Shown one piece after another: positions 1-6,079 of a DNA stretch of 8,669 nt. Position 1 is the first letter of the stretch. The number at the start of each line of letters is the position of its first letter. The stretch covers positions 1-8,669 of the forward strand of contig CAXMRH010000312.1 of NCBI GenBank assembly GCA_964196045.1. Direction: 5' to 3'. Under the pieces are notes generated by a model. It was not told where the DNA came from and made no database searches. It was given only the letters and a program-made list of their open reading frames with translations. Origin of the DNA: SHLQ01 sp964196045 (GTDB taxonomy: Bacteria; Actinomycetota; Acidimicrobiia; Acidimicrobiales; SHLQ01). A program made the position numbers and the translations under genes.

Positions 1-411
1 CTCTCGTCGAGCTACGACGACATCCCAAGGGCCAGTCGCCTGATGACCTCGTGGGGTGTGGGGAGTCGAGCCCAACGCGGTGGACATCGATCCCCTGGGA
101 CGTGGCTGATTGGGGCATCCACGGCGCTAATCGATCGATCGCCTCATAACGCCTTGGGCAAAGATATGGAGGCGTGCAACGTCTACTCGAACGCAGTGAA
201 CGCGGCATCGAGCCTCACCATCCCGGTGACGTTCGTGCAGGGCCAGGAAGACAAGATGACACCGATCAAGACGTCTGGTGATCTCGTCGACGCCGTTGCT
301 GATCACACGGTCATTCGCCTTGAATCGACAGGGCATTTCATGCCGACCGAGAACCCGATCGCAGTCCGAGACGCGATTGCTCAGGGAATCGGGTGGGACG
401 GCTCTCGCTGA
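1..411 (+). CDS. Alpha/beta-fold hydrolase, C-terminal part (5' end outside window)
   Basis: The reading frame is open from base 1 to a TGA at 409-411, giving 136 codons, so the true start lies upstream. The visible part has the end of an alpha/beta hydrolase fold: a cap-like stretch (SWGVGSRAQRGGH, then KDMEACNVYSNAV), a strand-turn with the probable catalytic Asp in FVQGQEDKMTP (codon 250-252), and the probable catalytic His in STGHFMPTENP (codon 334-336). The nucleophile elbow (G-x-S-x-G) would be upstream and cannot be seen. The ATG at 43 is internal, because family-like sequence precedes it. Substrate is unknown; members of this fold include esterases, lipases and C-C hydrolases. It is followed in the same direction, 79 bp later, by the DHPS-like gene, so the two may be co-transcribed. 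I am confident of the fold and not of any specific reaction. Confidence 0.8.
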   Translation, partial: LSSSYDDIPRASRLMTSWGVGSRAQRGGHRSPGTWLIGASTALIDRSPHNALGKDMEACNVYSNAVNAASSLTIPVTFVQGQEDKMTPIKTSGDLVDAVADHTVIRLESTGHFMPTENPIAVRDAIAQGIGWDGSR

Positions 412-490
412 ATGTGAGAGATGGCACAGTGGCTGCAAGGTTTCGATTGGATCCGGGAATGTTCTGGACCATCGCGTAGCTTCAGGTCTC

Positions 491-1261
491 GTGGAGATCT
501 TTGGAGTTGTCAACGCCTCACCAGACTCACTCGCCGACTTTTCGGTCGCGTCGACCGCTGAGGAGGCTGACGCCTACGCCCGACAACTGCTGCTCGCGGG
601 CGCAGACCACATCGATCTCGGCGGGCAAGCATCACACGGCAACGCTGCCTTTGTGACGCCCGAACAAGAGTGGGAGATCCTCGACGGACCACTTCGAGCA
701 ATCACGGCACTTGGTGTGACGGTTTCTGTCGATACGTGGCAGGTGGAGACCGCGGAGAAGGCGTTCGATGCTGGTGCCTCGGTGCTCAATGCTGCCGATG
801 CTCTCCAGAACGAGGCGATGCTGGAATTCGCCGCCCGTCGAGAGTGCGACGTCGTCCTGCCGTTCATGTTGGGGCCGAATCCTCGCCAGCTGAAGCACGT
901 GGAGGGCGATCCAGTCGACGTGATGGTGTCCTGGTTCGAGGAGCGGCTCAAGGACATGGACCGCTACGGCATTCGGGAGCGCTGCTACCTCGACCCAGGT
1001 ACCGGTTTCTCACCAGTCCACTGGGACTGGGCGGAACGTCGCGAGTACCAGCGCAAGATCTACGCCGGACTGGACCGCCTGCGACGTTTCAATCTTCCCA
1101 TCTATGTACCGGTTCCATGGAAGCAGACAGAGGACCGGATGGAGCTCCTCGATATCGCACTTGCGCACGACGTCGAGTTCGCTCGAGCGCACTACCCCGC
1201 GCAGGTCCGAGCCCGGCACGAGGCGTTACATCCAGCGAGTGTCAGCCGCCCAAGATCGTGA
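491..1261 (+). CDS. Dihydropteroate-synthase-like pterin-binding TIM-barrel protein, non-canonical
   Basis: The protein has 256 residues from the GTG at 491. A weak CAGG lies 4 bases upstream, and this start puts the first beta strand (GVVNASPDS, residues 5-13) at the N-terminus as in FolP. An ATG at 278 is in frame but would overlap the hydrolase by 134 bp. DHPS landmarks in order are Asn8 in NASPDS, GADHIDLGG (37-45), SVDT with Asp81, Asn100 in VLNAADA, LDPGTGF with Asp168, Lys211 in VPWK, and Arg232/His234 in ARAHYP near the C-terminus. Canonical DHPS joins 6-hydroxymethyl-dihydropterin diphosphate to p-aminobenzoate in folate synthesis. Here the substrate loops differ: GGESTRPGA is replaced by GGQASHGNA, the Lys of the GFGK segment is missing (GFSP), and SRK is PWK. 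The fold is clear, but the ordinary folP reaction is doubtful. It could be a non-catalytic paralogue (compare mycobacterial FolP2) or an enzyme acting on another pterin. Its 3' end overlaps the convergent ABM gene by 20 bp. Confidence 0.8.
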   Translation: MEIFGVVNASPDSLADFSVASTAEEADAYARQLLLAGADHIDLGGQASHGNAAFVTPEQEWEILDGPLRAITALGVTVSVDTWQVETAEKAFDAGASVLNAADALQNEAMLEFAARRECDVVLPFMLGPNPRQLKHVEGDPVDVMVSWFEERLKDMDRYGIRERCYLDPGTGFSPVHWDWAERREYQRKIYAGLDRLRRFNLPIYVPVPWKQTEDRMELLDIALAHDVEFARAHYPAQVRARHEALHPASVSRPRS

Positions 1262-1535
1262 AATAGGTCGTTTCCGGCGTTCCGTCGACAAGGTCACCAC
1301 CAAGCACGGTTGTGCCCGACTCACGCCTCCAGGCTTTGTACGCGTCGTAATGCGGGATCGATGCCCATTTCTCCACGAGAAGCATCGAGCTCGGATTGTC
1401 GTTGGCTTCGGCGAAGGTGACTCCTTCGCAGCCGTCGTACGCGCGGGTCTCATCAAGGACGCTGAGGAGACTGTCGACGAGCGCGTCCCGTTGTCCGTTG
1501 GCGGCGGTGAATGTGATGTTCACGATCATGCTCAT
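1242..1535 (-). CDS. Small ABM-domain protein (putative quinol/antibiotic-biosynthesis monooxygenase family)
   Basis: A 97-residue protein starting at the ATG read from 1535. An in-frame second Met at residue 3 (1529) is an alternative start. The pattern is that of a single ABM ferredoxin-like domain: strand one MIVNITFTAANGQRD, a helix DALVDSLLSVLDETRAYDGCEG, strand VTFAEANDN, strand SMLLVEKWASIPHYDAYKAW with the family's typical E-x-W, and a final helix/strand ending in TTYFTILGG. Known members are cofactor-free monooxygenases on quinols or polyketides, or heme-degrading enzymes, usually dimeric and cytosolic; many small members have no known substrate. It starts 25 bp after the stop of the cytosine deaminase gene on the same strand, so the two probably form an operon. 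No clear Shine-Dalgarno sequence is visible. Its last 20 bp overlap the tail of the convergent DHPS-like gene. The family is well supported; the reaction is not known. Confidence 0.82.
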   Translation of the reverse strand: MSMIVNITFTAANGQRDALVDSLLSVLDETRAYDGCEGVTFAEANDNPSSMLLVEKWASIPHYDAYKAWRRESGTTVLGGDLVDGTPETTYFTILGG

Positions 1536-1560
1536 TGCACGATCGTAGGACGCTGCAGCG

Positions 1561-1998
1561 CTATTCGCCGATGTCTTCGGTCCAGAGAGTTGGCCTCTCG
1601 TCGATCATCCTCTGCATGAGCGCAAGGCACTGAGGATCGTCGACCACTTCGATCGTCACGCCACGTGAGCGTAGGAGGTCCTCTTCACCCTGGAATGTCC
1701 GATTCTCACCGATGACCACTCGGGGAATCCCGTAGAGCAGGGTGGCGCCGCTACACATTGAGCAGGGCGACAACGTGGTGTACAGAACAGAGTCTCGGTA
1801 TACGTGTGCTGGCAGGCGTCCGGCATCTTCGAGAGCATCCATCTCACCGTGCAGGATCGGACTTCCTCGCTGAACCCGGCGATTGTGGCCTCGTCCGATG
1901 ATCGTGTCGCCGTGGACAATCACGCTCCCGATTGGGATTCCGCCCTCGTCCCAACCCTGTTTTGCCTCGTCGATTGCTGCCTGCAGGAACTGATCCAT
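1561..1998 (-). CDS. Cytosine deaminase of the yeast FCY1 type (zinc-dependent CDA fold)
   Basis: A 145-residue cytidine-deaminase-fold protein beginning at the ATG read from 1998. The zinc site is complete: His50 and catalytic Glu52 in LHGE, and Cys79/Cys82 in SPCSMC. From memory of yeast cytosine deaminase, the match extends well beyond the zinc site: GRGHN with Asn39, LYTTLSPC (72-79), YGIPR, GEN followed by Phe102, and a C-terminal IDERP-x-x-W-x-EDIGE with Trp139 and Asp142. These correspond to yeast Asn51, His62, Glu64, Cys91, Cys94, Phe114, Trp152 and Asp155 at a near-constant offset of 12-13. The predicted reaction is cytosine to uracil plus ammonia in pyrimidine salvage, by a small cytosolic enzyme unrelated to the TIM-barrel CodA. 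Guanine deaminase and tRNA adenosine deaminase are less likely because they lack the EDIGE tail. It is the first gene of a two-gene unit with the ABM protein. Confidence 0.9.
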   Translation of the reverse strand: MDQFLQAAIDEAKQGWDEGGIPIGSVIVHGDTIIGRGHNRRVQRGSPILHGEMDALEDAGRLPAHVYRDSVLYTTLSPCSMCSGATLLYGIPRVVIGENRTFQGEEDLLRSRGVTIEVVDDPQCLALMQRMIDERPTLWTEDIGE

Positions 1999-2107
1999 GA
2001 AGGCAGTATTGCGGAGATCGGTCTGACTAGGTCGATCGAGCGCTGTTGCGCCCTAACGTATCTATGGTCATGGGCGTGCGAGCCCGACGAGCTTCACCCG
2101 AAAGGCC
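1999..2107. promoter_or_regulatory. Divergent spacer between cytosine deaminase and alpha-glucosidase genes
   Basis: This 109-bp spacer separates the starts of two divergent genes, so it should hold promoters for both. I see no convincing -35/-10 pair in either direction. The most AT-rich part is TAACGTATCTAT at 2054-2065, which could contribute a -10 element. An 8-bp palindrome TCGATCGA lies at 2032-2039 but is common in this genome's composition. Neither gene has a strong Shine-Dalgarno site, except AAAGG at 2101-2105 before the glucosidase. The function as a promoter region is inferred from gene orientation, not from motifs. Confidence 0.4.
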
Positions 2108-2110
2108 ATG

Positions 2111-3757
2111 ATGGAAATGACGAGCCCCGCCACATCCGAGAATGACTGGTGGCGCCAGGGTGTCGTGTATCAGGTGTATGTGCGTTCCTTCGCTGATGGA
2201 AACGGAGATGGAACCGGTGACATCGCCGGTCTGCGCAGCAAGCTCGACTACCTACGTGATCTCGGGGTCGACGCTCTCTGGATCAACCCCTGGTATTCGT
2301 CTCCGCTCAATGATGGTGGCTACGACGTCGCCGACTACCGCGAAATCGACGAGCGCTTCGGGACGACCGAAGAGGTCGAACTGTTCATCGGCGAGGCACA
2401 TTCGCGCGGGATTCGGGTGATCGCCGACCTGGTACCAAACCACACGTCCGATCAACACCGCTGGTTTCAGGAAGCGCTTGCGGCCTCGCCCGGCGATCCT
2501 GCTCGAGACCGGTACATTTTCCGTCCGGGGAAGGGGCGTGACGGCTCAAAGCCGCCGACCAACTGGATGGCGGTCTTCGGTGGATCTGCGTGGGAGCGCG
2601 TGGCAGATGGGGAGTGGTATCTGCACCTGTTCGACCCATCGCAGCCCGATCTCAACTGGGAGAGCGAAGAGGTTCGAGCAGAGTTCGACAGCGTCTTTCG
2701 GTTCTGGCTCGATCGTGGGATCGATGGATTTCGCATCGACGTCGCCCATGGCCTCGTCAAGGACCCGGCCTATCCCGATGTCGAGAAGAAGGCCAAGATT
2801 CTCGAGAGCGAGCGCACGGCCGACCACCCGTACTGGGACCGTGATGGCGTCCACGAGATAAACCGTCGGTGGCGGGCGATACTCGAGGAATACGACGATC
2901 GAATGATGGTCGCCGAGGCGTGGGTGGCTGCGGATCGCCTGCCGCTCTACCTGAGGCCCGACGAATACCAGCAGTCGTTCAACTTCGAGCTCCTCGACAC
3001 AGACTGGGTAGCGGCGGACTTCGCAGATGTGATCGAACGGTCGGTTGCTGCCGCCGTTGACGTCGGAGCGGCCTCGACATGGGTGCTCTCCAACCACGAC
3101 GTGATGCGCCACGCGACCCGATATGGGCTTCCGACAGGAACGAAGTGGCGGCGTTGGCCTTTGCAGGGCCCTCACGACGTGCTCGATCAGGAGCAAGGCT
3201 TTCGCCGGGCTCGGGCAGCAGCGATGATCACACTCTCGCTCCCGGGCTCCGCGTACATCTACCAAGGCGAAGAGCTTGGTCTTCCTGAGGTCTGGGACCT
3301 GCCAGAAGACGTGCTTGACGACCCAACGTGGTTGCGTTCGGCGCACACGGAGAAGGGGCGCGACGGATGTCGAGTGCCGATCCCATGGGAGAAGGACGGG
3401 CCTTCCTTCGGTTTCGGAGATGGAGAGGCGTGGCTGCCGCAGCCAGCAATCTTCGGCGAGCTATCGGCAGCGGTGCAGGCCGCTGACCACGCATCCTCGC
3501 TCTCGCTCTATCGGAGGGCGATCGAAATCCGGCGTGAGGTCTTGATGTCGAGCGAGAGTCTCGAAATTGTCGACCTCGGCCCAGACGTTCTCGCGTACAC
3601 CCGCGGCTCTGCTGTTCTCGTCGTTGTAAACATGGGAGCGAAGGAAGTCCCGATGCCCTCAGGAGAGGTGCTGCTCGTTTCAGTCGATGAACAGCACACC
3701 ACGTTGGCCCCGGATGCAGCTGCGTGGATCCGGCTCGACGGTGACAGCAGCTACTGA
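2111..3757 (+). CDS. GH13-family alpha-glucosidase (oligo-alpha-glucosidase)
   Basis: A 548-residue alpha-amylase-superfamily enzyme. ATGs at 2108, 2111 and 2117 are all in frame; AAAGG at 2101-2105 fits 2111 best. Conserved regions appear in order: the N-terminal metal-binding-like loop DGNGDGTGD (29-37), region I DLVPNH (106-111), region V QPDLNW (178-183) typical of alpha-glucosidases, region II GFRIDVAHG with nucleophile Asp210, region III VAEAW with acid/base Glu269, and region IV LSNHD with transition-state Asp330. YIYQGEELG and a C-terminal beta domain (about 465-548) complete the fold, and the length is normal for the family. It would release glucose from the non-reducing ends of maltose, isomaltose or short alpha-glucans. 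There is no signal peptide, so it acts in the cytosol on imported oligosaccharides or on trehalose/sucrose-like glucosides. No transporter or LacI regulator is adjacent. The exact linkage preference cannot be read with certainty. Confidence 0.93.
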   Translation: MEMTSPATSENDWWRQGVVYQVYVRSFADGNGDGTGDIAGLRSKLDYLRDLGVDALWINPWYSSPLNDGGYDVADYREIDERFGTTEEVELFIGEAHSRGIRVIADLVPNHTSDQHRWFQEALAASPGDPARDRYIFRPGKGRDGSKPPTNWMAVFGGSAWERVADGEWYLHLFDPSQPDLNWESEEVRAEFDSVFRFWLDRGIDGFRIDVAHGLVKDPAYPDVEKKAKILESERTADHPYWDRDGVHEINRRWRAILEEYDDRMMVAEAWVAADRLPLYLRPDEYQQSFNFELLDTDWVAADFADVIERSVAAAVDVGAASTWVLSNHDVMRHATRYGLPTGTKWRRWPLQGPHDVLDQEQGFRRARAAAMITLSLPGSAYIYQGEELGLPEVWDLPEDVLDDPTWLRSAHTEKGRDGCRVPIPWEKDGPSFGFGDGEAWLPQPAIFGELSAAVQAADHASSLSLYRRAIEIRREVLMSSESLEIVDLGPDVLAYTRGSAVLVVVNMGAKEVPMPSGEVLLVSVDEQHTTLAPDAAAWIRLDGDSSY

Positions 3758-3779
3758 GTCTTCGTCTCGCGAGCTCATG

Positions 3780-3807
3780 TTGTAACGAGTCCGACATTCC
3801 GTATCAG
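3780..3807 (+). promoter_or_regulatory. Candidate promoter for the first response regulator gene
   Basis: TTGTAA at 3780-3785 and TATCAG at 3802-3807 are separated by 16 bases. Each matches the sigma-70-type consensus at 4 of 6 positions. Transcription would start around 3813-3816, directly before the GTG at 3818, giving an almost leaderless mRNA. That fits the absence of a Shine-Dalgarno site and is common in actinobacteria. This is a pattern match only. Confidence 0.3.
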
Positions 3808-3817
3808 CGCCTCGCTG

Positions 3818-4480
3818 GTGCATGCTGAAACTGTGGTCATTCGCGTAGGAATTCTCGATGATCACCGCTCGTTTGGCGATGCAATCTGTCTTGCTCTCGC
3901 GAGTACGGCTGAGTTCGATTGTGTAGGCGTGACAACCAATTTCGAGCGGTGTCGAGAGATGTTGGTTGCTCTGCATCCCGACGTCCTTTTGAAGGACTAT
4001 CAACTTGTCGATAGCACTGGTGTCGAATGTGCGAGCCAGCTCCGGACGGAGGGTTTCACGATGCGAATAGTGATGCTCACCGCGCACGCATCGTCTCAAG
4101 AATTGCAATCCACTGCGAGAAAGAACGGCGTCGAACAGGTTCTCTCCAAGGACTCTCCACTGGGGAAGATCCTCACGGCCATCGAAGCCGGTCCGGGCCC
4201 GGCAGCCTCAACGGCGGAGCGACCTCCGCTGCCGAAGTTCTCGAGACGGCAACGAGAAGTCCTCCAGCTCATGGGGAAAGGGATGCCACCCGCCGAGATC
4301 GCTGAATCGCTCGATGTCAGCATTCACACGGCACGTCGCCACGTGAAGGATGTCATGGCGCTGCTTGGTGCCTCGACCCAACTCGCAGCGGTGACCGTCG
4401 CCTATCGAGACGGTCATCTGATCCCCTCGAGATCGAGTTCGGGTAGTGCGACGCGTGATCCCAGAGCGGGAAACTCCTGA
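3818..4480 (+). CDS. NarL/LuxR-family response regulator, intact, orphan
   Basis: A 220-residue protein from the GTG at 3818; a GTG at 3833 is an equally plausible start and gives the common N-terminus M-V-I-R-V. The receiver domain covers roughly 7-125, with the acidic pair Asp14/Asp15 in ILDDH, the probable phospho-acceptor Asp60 in LLKDYQL, Thr88 in MLTAH and Lys111 in LSKDS. A short Pro/Ala-rich linker leads to a LuxR-type helix-turn-helix at about 141-201 (FSRRQREVLQL, then PPAEIAESLDVSIHTARRHVKDVMALLG). It should be a phosphorylation-controlled, DNA-binding transcription factor. No histidine kinase is next to it, so the partner is unknown. A Ser/Arg-rich tail of about 18 residues follows the HTH. 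The next gene on the same strand is a paralogous receiver, pointing to an old tandem duplication. Confidence 0.9.
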   Translation: MHAETVVIRVGILDDHRSFGDAICLALASTAEFDCVGVTTNFERCREMLVALHPDVLLKDYQLVDSTGVECASQLRTEGFTMRIVMLTAHASSQELQSTARKNGVEQVLSKDSPLGKILTAIEAGPGPAASTAERPPLPKFSRRQREVLQLMGKGMPPAEIAESLDVSIHTARRHVKDVMALLGASTQLAAVTVAYRDGHLIPSRSSSGSATRDPRAGNS

Positions 4481-4557
4481 TTGATCACCGAGCGTGTGCG
4501 TTTGAGTACTGAATTCTCAACCATTTGGCGCTAGTGGCCTATTTAGGTAGACGGTCC

Positions 4558-4579
4558 TCGGCGCCTCTCATGGCGCCGG
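4558..4579 (+). terminator. GC-rich stem-loop between the two response regulator genes
   Basis: GGCGCC at 4560-4565 and 4572-4577 form a stem around the loop TCTCAT. An outer C-G pair and a G-T pair extend it to about 8 bp. It is followed by TAAATTTC, which is AT-rich but not a proper T-run. It sits 77 bp after the first regulator's stop and only 12 bp before the GTG start of the second. It could be a weak terminator or an mRNA structure affecting translation of the second gene. Confidence 0.35.
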
Positions 4580-4591
4580 TAAATTTCAATC

Positions 4592-5095
4592 GTGACCCGT
4601 GACGAAATGCTCGTTCAATCGCGCCTGGTGCTCATCGACGAGCAGCGATCCTTCACGGATGGGCTGACACTGTCTCTCACCCTGACGGGCGATCTGCGCG
4701 TGGTCGCGGCCAGGCAGAACGCGATCGATGGCTTTCACGCGATCGAGGCAGCGCAGCCCGACTTGATCGTCGCCGATTATCGGCTTCCGGGAGCCATCAC
4801 GGGGATCGACCTTGCGCGCCGGGTCCGCGATATGGAGGACAGGCAACTCCATCAACCTCACCGCACACCAGTCGTCCTTCTCACGGCTTTTCCGGCGCCA
4901 TCGGTGGTGCGACAGGCCAACGAGCTCGAAGCCGTGTCCGTCTTTTCGAAGCGGAGTCAGATTACCGACATCATCTCGGGCCTGCGGAACTGCATTCGTG
5001 GAGCTCTCGCCGCCCCTGCAGTAGTCGCAGATCCCTGCGGCCTGTCGCCGGCTGAAGCCTCCTGCAGCTCGAGTCTGCGCGTGAAGAATCTCTGA
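4592..5095 (+). CDS. Response regulator receiver protein, apparently truncated before its LuxR HTH
   Basis: A 167-residue protein from the GTG at 4592; an ATG at 4607 is an alternative start. The receiver domain is complete: Asp16/Glu17 in LIDEQRSF, probable phospho-acceptor Asp62 in VADYRLPG, Thr98 in LLTAF and Lys120 in FSKRS. It resembles the receiver of the preceding regulator (DDHRSFGDA against DEQRSFTDG; KDYQL against ADYRL), so they are likely paralogues. After the linker it reads LSPAEA (151-156), which looks like the first residues of a LuxR-type HTH, and then ends in an unrelated 11-residue tail. One base shifted, the DNA reads LLQL at the matching place (compare EVLQL in the first regulator) before homology ends. 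It therefore seems to be a regulator that lost its DNA-binding domain. It may survive as a stand-alone receiver or be a decaying gene. The iminopeptidase starts 20 bp after its stop. Confidence 0.75.
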   Translation: MTRDEMLVQSRLVLIDEQRSFTDGLTLSLTLTGDLRVVAARQNAIDGFHAIEAAQPDLIVADYRLPGAITGIDLARRVRDMEDRQLHQPHRTPVVLLTAFPAPSVVRQANELEAVSVFSKRSQITDIISGLRNCIRGALAAPAVVADPCGLSPAEASCSSSLRVKNL

Positions 5096-5115
5096 TTTTC
5101 GGTAGCGTTGGTGCC

Positions 5116-6078
5116 GTGGCGAACAACTACTTCTGGCCCGAGATCGAGCCGTACGCCCGAGGCGAACTTGCGGTAAGTGACGTCCACACGGTCTATTGGG
5201 AGCAAGTCGGCAACCCTGAGGGGGTCCCCGTTCTCTTTCTTCATGGCGGGCCCGGTTCTGGGAGCACGCCTACCGACCGACGATTCTTCGACCCATCGCA
5301 CTTTCGCGTCGTCCTGTTTGACCAACGAGGATGTGGTCGATCGACGCGCCTCGGTGAACTCACCGACAACACGATCGATCATCTCGTCGCGGACATCGAG
5401 GCGCTGCGGGTCGAGCTCGGCATCGATGCCTGGCATGTCTTTGGTGGGTCGTGGGGAAGCACACTGTCGCTCTATTACGCACAGCAACACCCTTCGACCG
5501 TGCTCAGCCTCGTCCTTCGGGGCATCTGGCTTCTCCGAGACGAGGAGTTGGAGTGGTGGTTGTACACGATGCGATTCGTGCAGCCCGAGTTGTGGGACGA
5601 GTTCGCCTCACACATCCCGATCGAGGAGCGACATGACCTTCTCGGGGCCTACAGAAAGCGATTGGGCTCGGCAGACCCCGACGTCGTGCTCGAGGCAGCT
5701 CAACACTGGAGTCGCTACGAGGGTGCGTGTTGCACGCTCGAACCGAACCCAGAGTTCGCGTCCCACTTCGACGAGCCTGACGTGGCTCGAAGCATGGCGC
5801 TACTAGAGGCCGAGTATTTCGCCAACTGTCGATTCGAGCCCGAGGACCTGCTGCTTCGGCGAGTCGATGTCATTCGTTCGATCCCGGCCTTCGTGGTCCA
5901 CGGGAGGTACGACATCATCTGCCCGGTGAAGAACGCTCACGATCTGCGAACGGCATGGCCCGAGGCCAGCTACGTCATCGTGCCGGATGCTGGTCATTCA
6001 TCGCATGAGCCGGGCATCACCGAGCAGTTGGTGTCGGCGATGAACCGCATCCGAGACACTGGCTCTCCCGCTCTCTGA
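5116..6078 (+). CDS. pip: Proline iminopeptidase (prolyl aminopeptidase, peptidase family S33)
   Basis: A complete 320-residue alpha/beta hydrolase from the GTG at 5116. The family hallmarks are in order: WEQVGNPEG, the oxyanion-hole motif HGGPG (43-47), DQRGCGRS (69-76), the nucleophile elbow GGSWGS with Ser112, Asp266 in HGRYDIICP and His294 in DAGHSSHEPG. Spacing matches the known Serratia enzyme triad (Ser113, Asp268, His296) within two residues. Acidic residues Glu202 (RYEG) and Glu231/Glu233 lie in the cap where the family binds the substrate's free N-terminus. It removes N-terminal proline from small peptides in the cytosol. There is no signal peptide and no clear Shine-Dalgarno site. 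Both flanks are damaged regulator genes: a truncated receiver ends 20 bp upstream, and a headless regulator remnant begins 2 bp downstream. The gene itself shows no sign of damage. Confidence 0.95.
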   Translation: MANNYFWPEIEPYARGELAVSDVHTVYWEQVGNPEGVPVLFLHGGPGSGSTPTDRRFFDPSHFRVVLFDQRGCGRSTRLGELTDNTIDHLVADIEALRVELGIDAWHVFGGSWGSTLSLYYAQQHPSTVLSLVLRGIWLLRDEELEWWLYTMRFVQPELWDEFASHIPIEERHDLLGAYRKRLGSADPDVVLEAAQHWSRYEGACCTLEPNPEFASHFDEPDVARSMALLEAEYFANCRFEPEDLLLRRVDVIRSIPAFVVHGRYDIICPVKNAHDLRTAWPEASYVIVPDAGHSSHEPGITEQLVSAMNRIRDTGSPAL

Positions 6079-6079
6079 T

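Noticed and set aside
130..141. Tandem ATCG units (TCGATCGATCG) and the TCGATCGA palindrome at 2032
   Set aside because: GATCGATC-like words are frequent throughout this sequence and the first lies inside coding DNA; no periodic array is present.
278..490. Longer N-terminus for the DHPS-like protein from ATG 278
   Set aside because: It would overlap the hydrolase coding region by 134 bp, and the extra 71 residues (Ser/Arg-rich) look like out-of-frame translation. DHPS homology starts right after the GTG at 491.
2546..3346. Minus-strand open frame of 266 codons inside the alpha-glucosidase gene
   Set aside because: Antisense shadow of GC-rich coding DNA. It has no recognisable motif, while the plus strand carries all GH13 regions here.
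4502..4520. Inverted repeat TTGAG-N9-CTCAA between the regulator genes, as a possible operator
   Set aside because: Five-base arms are too short to stand out from chance, no second copy is seen upstream of neighbouring genes, and no promoter can be placed around it.
5451..5636. Small plus-strand frame inside the iminopeptidase gene
   Set aside because: It is out of frame with the well-conserved peptidase, starts at its nucleophile region, and has no ribosome-binding site or motif.
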